64,000 nucleotides of DNA from NCBI GenBank assembly GCA_019828565.1, contig JAHDYR010000022.1, forward strand, positions 154,885 through 218,884, given 5' to 3'. The notes below the pieces were generated by a model. It saw nothing but the letters and a program-made list of their open reading frames with translations. It was not told where the DNA came from and did not search any database. Shown piece after piece: positions 19,021-28,558 of this stretch. The position numbers and the translations under genes were made by a program. How positions within the stretch are numbered: the stretch's first letter is position 1; each line of letters opens with the position of its first letter. The DNA is from Carpediemonas membranifera (taxonomy: Eukaryota > Fornicata).

Positions 19021-19335
19021 GGCGGAGGGCGACAACCAGCCCTGACCCACAGACTGTCCCAGATTTAGCAGTCAGTCGATGGTCATAGAACGGTCATCAC
19101 CAAGGTCAATAACGCCGGTAGTGGCCCAATTCGCCTGATTGGCTTTAGAGTCACGCCAGCCTACCTCCTCGAGTGCGAGGTCGACTGTGTCGCTGGCGTC
19201 CCGAGCTTGTTGCTCTATGACGTCTGGTTACCCTTGCCTAGTCACGTTATGTCACCTCACGTAACATATAATTCGCCGGTCTTGATCAGGGTCCCTGTTG
19301 CTGAATCCCACTCACCAAGCAACAAGCGATCATTC
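19021..19335. other. Divergent promoter region, LDAH and Cys-rich gene
   Basis: About 315 bp separating two divergent starts. A plus-strand frame is open from 19207 (with an ATG at 19249), so the Cys-rich gene could begin earlier. No RNA gene or repeat seen. Confidence 0.4.
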
Positions 19336-20061
19336 ATGGACAAAGTTAAGATCACTGCTGACATGATGAATCAGTTCAGTTGCAGCGGCGACTGCGCCAG
19401 CTGCTCTTCTAACGCGTGTGGAAGCAAGCCAAAGCCTGCTTTTGCCACCGCTGGCTGCAGCTGTGGCGGGGATTGCTCCTCATGCTCTGGCAACTGCGGT
19501 GGAGCCGATGGCGCCACTTCTTGCTCTGGCAGCTGCTCCACGTGCACATCCAAGTGCGACGCCAAGGCTCCTGCCGACTCAAACGTCTGCCCCACTTGTG
19601 GCCAGCTCCTCAGGCCCATCGAGAAGCGCCACCTTCCCACCAATCTCGAGACCGGCGACGACATAGCCGTCAGGGACTCGAAGCACCTTGTATGTTGGCC
19701 TGCCGACCTCATGCACGCTGATGCCGACAGTGCTGCGTTTGCTGGAGCAACCCTTTACATCGTCTCTGTGTCTGCCCTCGCCGCCATGGGGTCTGTCGCC
19801 GCCATCGCCAAGGGCAGCCCCATGCTCCTGGCTGCAGTCTACCCCGGCACCGAGGAGGCTCTGAGGGAGCAGCTGGCCGAGGTGTTCGAGAAGAACGAGA
19901 TTGCAAAGGCCGTTGTTGTCCGCACCAACCTCAAGTTCGACACCGGCATCGTCAGCGTCTTCAACTTCGCTGTCGATGAGGTCGGGCTGGCTGGTCTGGC
20001 CGACCTCGAGGAGATCGTGGTGACTCCCGCGGGCGAGGTCGAGAGCGTCCAAGAGCTCTGA
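19336..20061 (+). CDS. Cysteine-cluster protein with C-terminal globular domain
   Basis: 241 aa from ATG 19336 (MDKVKITADMMNQFSC). Residues ~14-105 hold about 20 cysteines in a repeated pattern (CSGDCASC, CGGDCSSCSGNC, CSGSCSTC, then CPTCGQLL), like a metal- or iron-sulfur-binding tail. Residues ~110-241 form an alpha/beta domain ending in an acidic tail (AGEVESVQEL). I do not know the family. Roles in metal storage or Fe-S cluster handling are inferences from cysteine spacing only. Codon bias is strong, suggesting good expression. Confidence 0.7.
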   Translation: MDKVKITADMMNQFSCSGDCASCSSNACGSKPKPAFATAGCSCGGDCSSCSGNCGGADGATSCSGSCSTCTSKCDAKAPADSNVCPTCGQLLRPIEKRHLPTNLETGDDIAVRDSKHLVCWPADLMHADADSAAFAGATLYIVSVSALAAMGSVAAIAKGSPMLLAAVYPGTEEALREQLAEVFEKNEIAKAVVVRTNLKFDTGIVSVFNFAVDEVGLAGLADLEEIVVTPAGEVESVQEL

Positions 20062-20214
20062 GCGCTGGCCCGGAGGATGTTAAGGGGCGTCTAGTGAGGC
20101 GGCCAGGGCTCTCAGACGGCACAAGCATGCTGTTTGACGTGTGAGTCTGAAGATTTGATTGTGTTTAAAGTGCGTCGATCGTCCATCATACATACATGCT
20201 TTACAACCATGGTG

Positions 20215-21465
20215 CTACGACCTCTTTTGGTCTCCAACGGTGATGCTAGGCATCCCGACATCCCGCATGACCTTGGCTAACTTGCAGCACTGGGCGAAGT
20301 TCAAACACAGTATAGGCTTAGCGTGTGCCCCGGGCGTGGTCCTGACTTCAATGCCGATCTTCGCAATCCTCGCGGCTGCAGGAGCTCTGAAGGTGAACAC
20401 ACCATAGAGCCTCCTCAGGCACTGGGAGAGCGTGCTCATCATGCGGTGAAGCATGTCTGCCGTGTCGAGCTCGAGCAGTTCGTCCGGGAAGGAGAGGACG
20501 GCTGAGCTGTTGACCACGAGGTTGTCGATGAGAGACGCGTTGGCCGCCACAGCAAGAGCGAGTGCCTCTAACAGATGCAGCCTGACTGTCGGCAGTGCCC
20601 TAATTGCCAGGACAAGGAACACCCTGACCGCAGCCTCGAGCTTGGGTACCTCTGCCAGCTGAGTCATTACTCGGTTGAGACAGGCTCGCTCGCCAGTCGC
20701 CCGAACCCAGTAAATCTTGAGCAGTTCGGCCCCGGTGCGCTTGTTGGTCACCACGGCGCCAAGGAACTGGTCTGAAATCGCGAATGTTGTGGGGACACCA
20801 AGAGCATCCTCGACAAACTCGGAAATGTCGTCGGCGAGGTCTTTCTGCTCCTCAAGGGTGATATCCGCGCAGTCGTCGGCCAGCTTCTTGTACACGATGC
20901 ACTCGTCCGGCTCGCCTTTCAGCACTAGTCCCATAGCACTGGAGTCGACCATGACGAGGGTAAACCGGTCATCCACAGCACTGGGGTAGTCCGGCTGGCC
21001 CTCTTTCGGGTTGAAGGCAAGGGGAATAAGCTTCTGCACAGCCCTGCAACCCTCGCCGACTGAGCTGGCAGAGGGGGCGAATTCGGTCAGCAGCTGACGC
21101 CCTTCAGAGGAGATTGGGGTCGGCTTCGCTGCAGGCACTTTGTTTGAACGGGCATGGGGTTCCTTGTGTGTGTTTTTGTTGTTTGGTGTGGGATGGTGGC
21201 GGACAGTGATGGTATTGAAGGTGTTGCCCGCTGGAGTAGTTTCGACACGCTGCGTCTCGTCAAAAACCACTTTGTTTTGGCCGTTCTCGGGGTAAAGAAA
21301 GGCATAGAGGTACTTTCCAGGCTTCAAGTGAACCTTCGCGCTGTATTTCCCCGCCGGCTTGATGTAGCGCATGGAAATGGCCTTGGCTTCATCCCAGTTG
21401 CACCATGTGCCGTAAACAAACATGTTCGAGACCCGTTTGTGTTCAAAAGTGATAGTTATGTCCAT
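20215..21465 (-). CDS. Protein with N-terminal CBM48-type glycogen-binding domain
   Basis: 416 aa, ATG at 21465. Residues ~1-90 fit the AMPK-beta/CBM48 starch- and glycogen-binding fold: FVYGTWCNWDEAK, LKPGKYLYAFLYPENG and a final FNTITVR strand. A basic linker follows. Residues ~130-416 form a domain I cannot name, with an acidic helical stretch (DDISEFVEDALG). The SNF1/AMPK-beta C-terminal domain is not evident, so this is not a plain AMPK beta subunit. It may target a function to storage polysaccharide. Convergent with the Cys-rich gene. Confidence 0.65.
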   Translation of the reverse strand: MDITITFEHKRVSNMFVYGTWCNWDEAKAISMRYIKPAGKYSAKVHLKPGKYLYAFLYPENGQNKVVFDETQRVETTPAGNTFNTITVRHHPTPNNKNTHKEPHARSNKVPAAKPTPISSEGRQLLTEFAPSASSVGEGCRAVQKLIPLAFNPKEGQPDYPSAVDDRFTLVMVDSSAMGLVLKGEPDECIVYKKLADDCADITLEEQKDLADDISEFVEDALGVPTTFAISDQFLGAVVTNKRTGAELLKIYWVRATGERACLNRVMTQLAEVPKLEAAVRVFLVLAIRALPTVRLHLLEALALAVAANASLIDNLVVNSSAVLSFPDELLELDTADMLHRMMSTLSQCLRRLYGVFTFRAPAAARIAKIGIEVRTTPGAHAKPILCLNFAQCCKLAKVMRDVGMPSITVGDQKRS

Positions 21466-21799
21466 GCTTCCGTGTTTAGCCCCACAGCTGTGCCACTGAG
21501 GAGACTGGTCGCGTGTTGTCGACTTTGACCGACTTTGTCTCGCGTCTCCGACAAATGGAAGCGACTGCGAGAGTATGGAAACAGCGTTGGAGAGTAACTT
21601 TGACGGGTTGTGATAGCGTGTCTGTTATCCCAGCTTGAGGAATGAGGCCGTTCGATTGGGTCGGCGATGAAGCACGTCATCAGAGAAACAGCACCGCTTC
21701 GTCATTGGCCATGTGCTGGTTGCCCCCCCGACTATGTGTCTCCAGCCCGCCGTCCAGCATTTGGTGAAAACTGCGAACTGTTGACAAACGGCCTGGAAA
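21466..21799. other. Divergent promoter region, CBM48 and LRR genes
   Basis: About 335 bp; no gene or clear repeat seen. The small frames here are short and unconvincing. Confidence 0.4.
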
Positions 21800-23629
21800 A
21801 TGCAACGTCGTGAGAAACGAACCAAACCATCAACAACAAGCAAGAGATCTTTTGTAGGAGCTCTAGGTACCGATTTACGTCTTGACGGGCGCTTCATTAC
21901 TGCGGCGCGGAAGAACTATGTCCGTTCAGACGTTCACGCCATCAGTAGAGAGCAATGCGAGCGACTTTCAAGTGCAATGAAGACCAATGGAAAGCTTCTG
22001 ACAGAAATTACGCTGAATGCACGGCTTGGTGTCAGTCTCTTCAACAAGGAAGAGGAAAGGCCCTCTCGTCTGCGCCCTTCGGCCACCACCACCCCAGAGA
22101 TTCACCAGCCACGGCTCAGCAGTGCCCTAGTGCAGCCCATCTCCCATCTAATAGCGACCTCACCGCGGCTGCACGTTTTCCGGCTGTATGGAGTGCCGCT
22201 CACGCCAAAGAGCCTGGGCAGGCTCGTGAAGGCGCTGGCGAAGACAAAGGCGCTGAAGACACTGGCGCTGGTGGACTGCGGTATCAGCTCTGCCACGGCA
22301 TCAGCGATTTTCACGGCGCTCGCCTCAGTCAGCACGGTCGAGGAGGTCGACCTTTCTCACAACCCTGGTATTGACGACACCGCCGTTGCCGCAGCAGCAC
22401 ACTGGATCACACAGCATGCCGAACGAAGGGACATGGACTGCTTTAACATGGCGCTGCACACCTCAGAGGCCGTGGCGGACCAGCGCCACAAGGTGCACGG
22501 CCCCACCACCCTGGCATTGTCTCACTGTGCTCTCACTGACGATGGCGTGGGGTTGCTGGCGTGCAGTTTAACCCGCGATGAGTACATGACGCATGTGGAT
22601 GTTAGCGGCCACAAGATGGTCGGCACTGCTGGCGCCAAGGCCGTCAAGGCGTGCCTCGCTGAGAACCGCACGCTAGTCCAGTTCGACATCACCTCTTGCC
22701 CTGTCTACGACTCGTCTACTTTGACGAGCATTGATCGCATGCTGGCCAGGAACAGACGGGTTTCCTCAAAGCGGGATAAGGCTGTTGAGCGGCGCCTGAA
22801 GATAGAAGCGGGCAAGGACCTCGCGACCAGGCCCCCTCGGCCGCAGACTACCAAGCCCCGAAGCCGTTCGATACCGCGAATCAGACCGAAAACTGCACCC
22901 TCGTCAGATCGTGTAGTGAGGCCCACGACAAGGAGAATACGCCGCCGGAGATCGAGTGCTGGCCAAGAGTCGGCGAACGCCAATCCGCCAGCCGACATCG
23001 GACTTCGTAGCCAGAGCCAGGGCCGCCAGACGCGCGTGACACATAACTCCCCAGACACAACGGCAGAGATGAAACGGAAGCTTGCTGCTGAAGCCCGTGC
23101 CCACAAGTTGACTCTAGCTGAGCTGGTTCGCCAGAAGGTTGCAGTGGGAGACCTACAGATGCAAGTTCTAGAGCTGACAGCTCAGAGAAACACCCTGGCC
23201 AGCAGGGTTGGGGAGAGTCTGGTCGAGCCGTCCTCCGTCCTGGGCCAGTCGGTCATCGGATCCGATAGGATACTGGACACCCCCGCTGGACACAAGGCAG
23301 TTGAGGCGCTGACATCGGCTGTTGAGAAGGTCAGGTCAATGTTGGAGACACCATCTCGGGTCACTGCGGGGCATGACAGCACAGCAGCCCCAGTTTCACC
23401 CAAGGGAGGCGACAGGGGACCAGTGTCGCCGTTGGGCATGCGACACCAGGCTCCGGCTCGGCCGACTGACGCTAGTGTTGGAGCTGGCACTGACATAACT
23501 GCGCTGTCAGAATTCTCCGATATTGAGGGGTCGCAGGTCGGGTCTGTGCAGGACTTCTACACCTCCTTGCTGGAAGCGGGGTCTGGTCGGGATCTCGTGA
23601 GAGAGGTGAACAGGCGGACAAGCAGATGA
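21800..23629 (+). CDS. Leucine-rich-repeat protein with basic linker and coiled coil
   Basis: 609 aa, ATG at 21800. Residues ~95-310 contain ribonuclease-inhibitor-type LRRs (for example LVDCGISSATASAIFTAL, VDLSHNPGIDDTAVAAAA, LSHCALTDDGVGLLACSL, VDVSGHKMVGTAGAKAVKAC). Residues ~325-400 are very basic and disordered (RRIRRRRSS). A coiled coil follows (KRKLAAEARAHKLTLAELVRQK) and the tail is S/P-rich. The design, with LRR plus coiled coil, is common in centrosomal or axonemal scaffold proteins, but the family is not identified. The 3' end is convergent with the EF-hand-like gene, 94 bp away. Confidence 0.8.
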   Translation: MQRREKRTKPSTTSKRSFVGALGTDLRLDGRFITAARKNYVRSDVHAISREQCERLSSAMKTNGKLLTEITLNARLGVSLFNKEEERPSRLRPSATTTPEIHQPRLSSALVQPISHLIATSPRLHVFRLYGVPLTPKSLGRLVKALAKTKALKTLALVDCGISSATASAIFTALASVSTVEEVDLSHNPGIDDTAVAAAAHWITQHAERRDMDCFNMALHTSEAVADQRHKVHGPTTLALSHCALTDDGVGLLACSLTRDEYMTHVDVSGHKMVGTAGAKAVKACLAENRTLVQFDITSCPVYDSSTLTSIDRMLARNRRVSSKRDKAVERRLKIEAGKDLATRPPRPQTTKPRSRSIPRIRPKTAPSSDRVVRPTTRRIRRRRSSAGQESANANPPADIGLRSQSQGRQTRVTHNSPDTTAEMKRKLAAEARAHKLTLAELVRQKVAVGDLQMQVLELTAQRNTLASRVGESLVEPSSVLGQSVIGSDRILDTPAGHKAVEALTSAVEKVRSMLETPSRVTAGHDSTAAPVSPKGGDRGPVSPLGMRHQAPARPTDASVGAGTDITALSEFSDIEGSQVGSVQDFYTSLLEAGSGRDLVREVNRRTSR

Positions 23630-23723
23630 ATTGTCACAGTGTCTCGGATCAGAGATAATGTTATTAAATTCTCTTTACAAACTCTGTTGTACAAGTGAGC
23701 TTCAACGCCAACCGCCTCCAGCT

Positions 23724-24443
23724 CTACCAGAGGCTGTGGGTGACCTCGGCGGGGTGGGGCGGCCCATCGTAGCCCTTGGCCTTCCTCCACACGTCAGCCT
23801 CGCCCTCGTTGCCGACATTAATCACTCTGGCAGACATACTAAGTGGCGACCTGACTTGGGCTACCGAGTCTGGGGCTGTCTGGAAAAGGCGCTCAATGGC
23901 AACAACGGCCTGGCGAAACGGGAGCACGCTTGTACGCTTCATCTCATGCAGCGTGGCGTTCAGATCCGGGTTGAGAGGCAACTCGAGTTCCGCAAGCATG
24001 TTAGTAAAGGAGAAAACGTCAATAGTGCCGTTGTCCAGGCTGTGAAGAGCTTCAAGAATCGACGCCTTCTTATCCCGGTCGCTGCTCTTGGGTGCTACAA
24101 CTGGTGTAGTCGGAAGCTGTGACTCCATGAAGTTGTCGGGGACGGCAAGGGCTTTCATCAAGGCATATATGGTCAGACTGCTGTTCGGGGCAGTCCGGTA
24201 GATAAGCTCTTCCGCAGTGGACGTAACACGGACTCCAGCTTTGCGCAAACGATCGATAAATTGATGTTCATTGATCTGGCACGTGTCTAAAAGCTCAAAC
24301 TGCTCGCATATGACGCCTCTGCGGCTCTGGATGTTCTTCTCCTGATCCCGTTCGGCATATTGGTATTGTGTGATGAATTCAGAAGTTTCTACGTTAATAG
24401 GAGCTGTAGAAGGCCGCGGGTTGTCGTAAATTGGTTCTACCAT
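23724..24443 (-). CDS. Small helical protein, EF-hand-like pattern, unknown
   Basis: 239 aa from ATG 24443 (MVEPIYDNPRPSTAPINV). The open frame runs on through the tRNA gene, which is clearly not coding. Two helix-loop-helix pairs (CEQFELLDTCQINEHQFIDRLRKAG; ILEALHSLDNGTIDVFSFTNML) resemble EF-hand-type folds without complete calcium loops. The STAPINVETSEF start resembles axonemal proteins, a weak hint only. Confidence 0.6.
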   Translation of the reverse strand: MVEPIYDNPRPSTAPINVETSEFITQYQYAERDQEKNIQSRRGVICEQFELLDTCQINEHQFIDRLRKAGVRVTSTAEELIYRTAPNSSLTIYALMKALAVPDNFMESQLPTTPVVAPKSSDRDKKASILEALHSLDNGTIDVFSFTNMLAELELPLNPDLNATLHEMKRTSVLPFRQAVVAIERLFQTAPDSVAQVRSPLSMSARVINVGNEGEADVWRKAKGYDGPPHPAEVTHSLW

Positions 24444-24489
24444 TGTCCGCTGCAAGAAAAAATTGTCGAGGCACTCGGAAACAAAATCT

Positions 24490-24559
24490 GCATCAGCCGG
24501 GATTCGAACCCGGGTCCACACGATGGCAACGTGCGATGATACCCCTACACCACTGATGC
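24490..24559 (-). tRNA. tRNA-Gly (anticodon GCC)
   Basis: On the minus strand the acceptor arms GCATCAG and CTGATGC pair fully. The D arm has GTGTAGGGGTATCAT, the anticodon stem GCACG/CGTGT encloses the loop TTGCCAT (anticodon GCC), and the T arm is CCGGGTTCGAATCCCGG. The discriminator A is at 24489. No intron. The plus-strand-upstream side of the gene borders DIRS element A. Confidence 0.96.
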
Positions 24560-24641
24560 TTGCATACCGTCGTAGACGCGATGCGTAAGTACGCCTCGGG
24601 GCGTGGTACAGGCCCAGATGGACTACCGGCCATCTGGTACA

Positions 24642-24665
24642 AATATTCGAGAGAGATCGAATATT
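24642..24665. repeat. Inverted repeat upstream of DIRS-A gag
   Basis: Arms AATATTCGA and TCGAATATT flank GAGAGA, and another AATATTCGAA half follows at about 24670. A related TTCGA-type hairpin lies in the same place in DIRS-B (31700-31738). Confidence 0.6.
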
Positions 24666-24751
24666 GCCAAATATTCGAATCAAATCTACGGTCCAGTTCA
24701 GACCAATTTTACCAAGGGGTTAAAACCCCATTCCCCGGTAGTTCCGAGAAG

Positions 24752-25270
24752 ATGGGCGACGCACAGCCCCCCGTGACACTGGAGAGCCTGGAGGCCCTGG
24801 TGCGGTCACAGGCTGCTACAATAGCATCACTGAGCGAGAATCTTGACGATGTCCGCACGAATGCTGAGGATGTACGCAAACCCACCAAAATCCCAGCAGT
24901 GCTCAAAGAATTCCAACACCTGCGCGCCCTACACGGAGAAATCAAGTCAATCCTGGCTGACCCCAGCAAGGAGACGATTGCTGACATAACCACAGCCATT
25001 AATCTTGCCGTTGAAAAGCGCCTCGAGTTCCTCCGAGTCCTCGACTCTGCCAACGAAGAAGCGGCCGCCTACTTTATCGTCACCGCCGAGGACATATCCA
25101 ACGTCAAGGACCTCGTCAAGGTCGCCGCCAAGGCCAAGAAGGCCATCCCTGCCACGCGGGCTCACACATCACACCGGTTCGCCAAGCGTCCCTTCCGAAA
25201 CCACGGATACAACAACCACAGATTCCAGAAAGCCTCGGGCAACCGCAATGCGGCCCCGGGGCAGCAGTAG
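24752..25270 (+). CDS. DIRS-A gag-like protein
   Basis: 172 aa from ATG 24752 (MGDAQPPVTLESLEALV). N-terminal coiled coil (SQAATIASLSENLDDVRTN), a helical middle and a basic, H/N/R-rich C-terminus (RPFRNHGYNNHRF) suited to RNA binding. No zinc knuckle. Placed 70 bp before the RT ORF, as gag is in DIRS elements. Function inferred from position. Confidence 0.6.
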   Translation: MGDAQPPVTLESLEALVRSQAATIASLSENLDDVRTNAEDVRKPTKIPAVLKEFQHLRALHGEIKSILADPSKETIADITTAINLAVEKRLEFLRVLDSANEEAAAYFIVTAEDISNVKDLVKVAAKAKKAIPATRAHTSHRFAKRPFRNHGYNNHRFQKASGNRNAAPGQQ

Positions 25271-25801
25271 TTGCCCAAGTGAGGTTATGCCATCCTCAGA
25301 TATAAAAAGGCACCGTCTACGTTTTGAATACAGAGAAGAATGTCACAAGAGCAAGCAAGAAGCGAAACAAGCCAGGACACATGGCACCTATTGTCCGACG
25401 CTCAGCCCGTCTCTGGTCCAGGTCAACGGACACACGTGGTTGGCTCAATGAGTCGAGCGTGGAAAGAGTGGGAGGCCATGGGGGCCAGCACGAGTGTCGT
25501 GGACTTACTCCGGCAGGGAGTCCCAGTACAGGACGGGCAGACGACGAACTCGTCGCCCAACGGGTCACAGGGCCCGATCACAGACACAATCAACGAGCTA
25601 ATGGAGCTGCAAGCAGTGGAGCAGTGTGCACCGACAGAGGTAGCGCAAGTCTGCCCAATCTTCATGACGCTGAAGAAGAACCACATAGACTGGCGCCTCA
25701 TCCACGACCTGAGGCCGGTGAACTGGTACCAGACAACCAGGCGATTCCGACTGAAGGGATTGACCGAGATAGCGAATGCACTGACCAAGGGGGCGTGGCT
25801 C

Positions 25802-25858
25802 TGAGAGCCAGTGCAGTTTATGTAAACAGATCTACCTGCGCAAGCCAACAATGGCACA
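25802..25858 (+). repeat. Candidate 57-bp 5' LTR (single copy)
   Basis: Begins TGAGAG and ends TGGCACA. Contains GCAGTTTATGTAAA (25813-25826), shared with the 61-bp LTR, and is followed by ATATCGATATT. Only one copy is present, so the right boundary is inferred by analogy with the 61-bp and 82-bp LTRs. Confidence 0.6.
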
Positions 25859-28558
25859 ATATCGATATTCTGCTTCTACAGAATCACACAGTGGTCTATC
25901 CGTGATAGACGTCTCTTCCCTCACAACGGGGTACGAGATCTGGTTACGGGAAGTCGGTAACGTCAAAAGACCCCGTTCTTTCCTCCACGCATTCACGGCA
26001 AAGACCCTCGAGCTTCTACAAGCCACATGGCGGCCCACCTCCACGTTCCCGACCTTCGAGTCGTTCTGGGACTCCCTTATCCCTGACGTGGTCTCGCAGG
26101 CACAACACGCCAAGCAAGAACCTGACAGACACGCCACGTCGTGCCGCGCAAGATACCGCGCGATCATCGACGCTCTGCAGGACGATCTCTTCTTGCTCTG
26201 TGCTGCAGCCGCCAACACCTATAAGGACAGCCCGCTTCTCGACCCGGCGATGCGCCGGATGCAGGCTGTTTACGACCGCGCCGAGGCCGAGCTGAACGAT
26301 AAGCTCGCCAGCCTCTGCACGGCCAGCCACGACCGCCACGAGGCGGACCCGGATGCGACCCTCACCTTCGCGACGCTAACGAACCCCCTGGACGACAAAC
26401 CGGCCCGATCGGCCGCGGATGTCGCGAGAATCGTCAACTCTCTCCCGTCAGCGGCAACGGCCGCCCCCTCCGCCTCCGTGTCCGTGCGTGACCAGCTTCG
26501 CGCCGAGGCCAGGACCATCCTGCCTCACCTGTACCTTACCCTGATGCCAACACTCGACCGCGGTGCACGCCTCAAGGCCATCACAAGCAAGGGCACCCAA
26601 CTGTACGGCCAGAACGCGGCCCACCGCCTTAACACTCTGCGCCTGCAGAAGGCGTGCGACGGGTACAACCCCGTCGTCGAGGCCGATGGCTACCATAAGA
26701 TCCCCGACAGCGCCCTCCGCGCTGCGGTCCGGTCTGTCGCCCTCAAGGGATACGACGACGACGCGATCCCGCTATACGAGGCGCTGATCGAGCGGGATTC
26801 GGACGGCAACTGGCGTCCCGCCCGCGACTGCATAGACGCCCTCTCGACCCTCGAGACCGACCATCTCGGCCAGATCGTCGTCCCCTGGCAGGCCTATGCC
26901 GTGTCGACCAAGACGAAGCCGATCCCGGCCGACAACAAGGCACCGCATGATAACAGTCAGTGCTCGAACAAGGACACCTCTGCTCGCGAGGGCCAGCCGC
27001 TGAAGCCGAAGGCCCACAAGGTCGAAGGCCAGGACCCGTTCAAGCAGTTTAAGGACAAGGAGCATTTCTACATCCCGAAGTCTTTCAATCGCTGGTGTGA
27101 CAGGCATGGCTGGAACTCAAAGCATACAACCAAGGACTGCGGAGCGAACCAACGCGATGGCGCCGTCGGCGAGGTCCAAACGACCTCCATTCCCATACAG
27201 ACAACCGTAACGGTCGCCGGAACCGTCCAACTTCCAGCCAAGCTCGACACTGGCGCAGATGTCTGCGTCATATCCGAGCACCTCGCCCCAAAGATACCAG
27301 GAAACATCCAATGGCGCGAGTCGGACCTCCGCCTGTTCGCCGCGGACGACCGCGTTATCTCCGTGGGCAAGATCGCCACCATGTCCATCACACTCCCTGG
27401 CATGGATGGCAAAACCGTCACGCTCGACTGGGACGTCCACATGATCACAGGCACCAGCGACAGGATGCTGATCGGCAAGGACCTCCTCAGGCACATCGGC
27501 TACGTCCTCAACGACCGCCTACTGATACTCCCGTCCGAGAAGCCGGATGATAAGGACGATCTAGAAGAGCACAACATGATCGACGCCGACGTCTTCGAAG
27601 CGGCGTCAACCTCGGACTCGAAGCATTCGCTCGCCGTCACGATCCCGGACGACCACGGCACCGAGTTCGCCAACAAGGTCCGAAGCATCGTCGAGGAGTT
27701 CGATGAGGTGTTCGACCCGGCTCTCCCGCCCGAAGGCAGCAAACTACAGCCTCACAAGATCGAACTCACACGCGATTTTCACCTCAAGTGCCGTCCTCGA
27801 CAGCTTGTCGGAGAGGCTGGCTCAGCCGCCCTCTCCGAGATCGAGAAGATGAAGAAGCTCGGCATCATACGAGACAGCCAGTCCGAGCACGCCAGCCGCC
27901 ACACGATGGCAACCAAGAAGAACGGCGAACCCCGCTTCTGCGTCGCATTCAACGATCTTAACGACGCCACGAAGGACGACGCCTTTCCCCTCCCCGATCT
28001 GAGGGACCTGCCCCACGAAGCCGGCGGATGCTCTTACTTTGCATCACTCGATCTCCGGTCCGGATACTGGCAGCAGCTGATGGAGCCGGCCAGCATCCCC
28101 CTTACCTCGTTCGTAGTCCCCGGGCACCAATTCGAGTTCCTCAGGGTCCCGTTTGGACTTAAGAACGCCCCCTCCAAGTTTCAACGAGCGATGGAGGCCG
28201 TGCTAGATGGCATCCCCGGCCACCGGGTCTACGTGGATGACATATTCCTCTACGCACGGACCGAAGAAGGATTCCTCAACACCCTGAGACTCACCCTCCA
28301 GAGAGCCAAGGACAACCGCCTGCGCCTCCGTGCGGACAAATGTACCATCGGCGCCGCCGAAGTGGAGGTCTGCGGATTCATCATCAACAGCTCCGGCCGC
28401 TCGGTGAGCCCAGGCCGCGTCGCCGCGCTGAAGGAGCTGCCCGCCCCCACCACCGTCACAGAGCTCAGACGCACGATGGGCAAGTTTAACCACCTCGCAA
28501 ACTACCTCCCGCAACTCAGCTCAGCCACAGCCCCCCTCAACGCCCTCCTCAAGGGGTC
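25802..28558 (+). mobile_element. Truncated Ty3 element with a 57-bp 5' LTR, inserted in DIRS-A RT
   Basis: Removing 25802-28558 restores the DIRS-A frame exactly. The 5' end starts TGAGAGCC; a 57-bp TG...CA segment is followed by a palindrome as in the two other Ty3 families here. The 3' half (RNase H, integrase, 3' LTR) is missing. The bases beside the junctions (GCTC before, GGTC after) are not a perfect 4-bp duplication, so a deletion has likely removed the 3' end. Confidence 0.75.

Noticed and set aside
24584-24592. GTAAGT upstream of DIRS-A gag as a 5' splice site
   Set aside because: No acceptor joins coding frames there; probably chance.
24444-24683. N-terminal extension of the EF-hand-like gene
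   Set aside because: The extension translates the tRNA-Gly gene and its flank; the ATG at 24443 is a better start.
24752-25270. DIRS-A gag as a host nuclear protein
   Set aside because: Position just before DIRS RT and the basic tail fit gag; no host-type motif seen.
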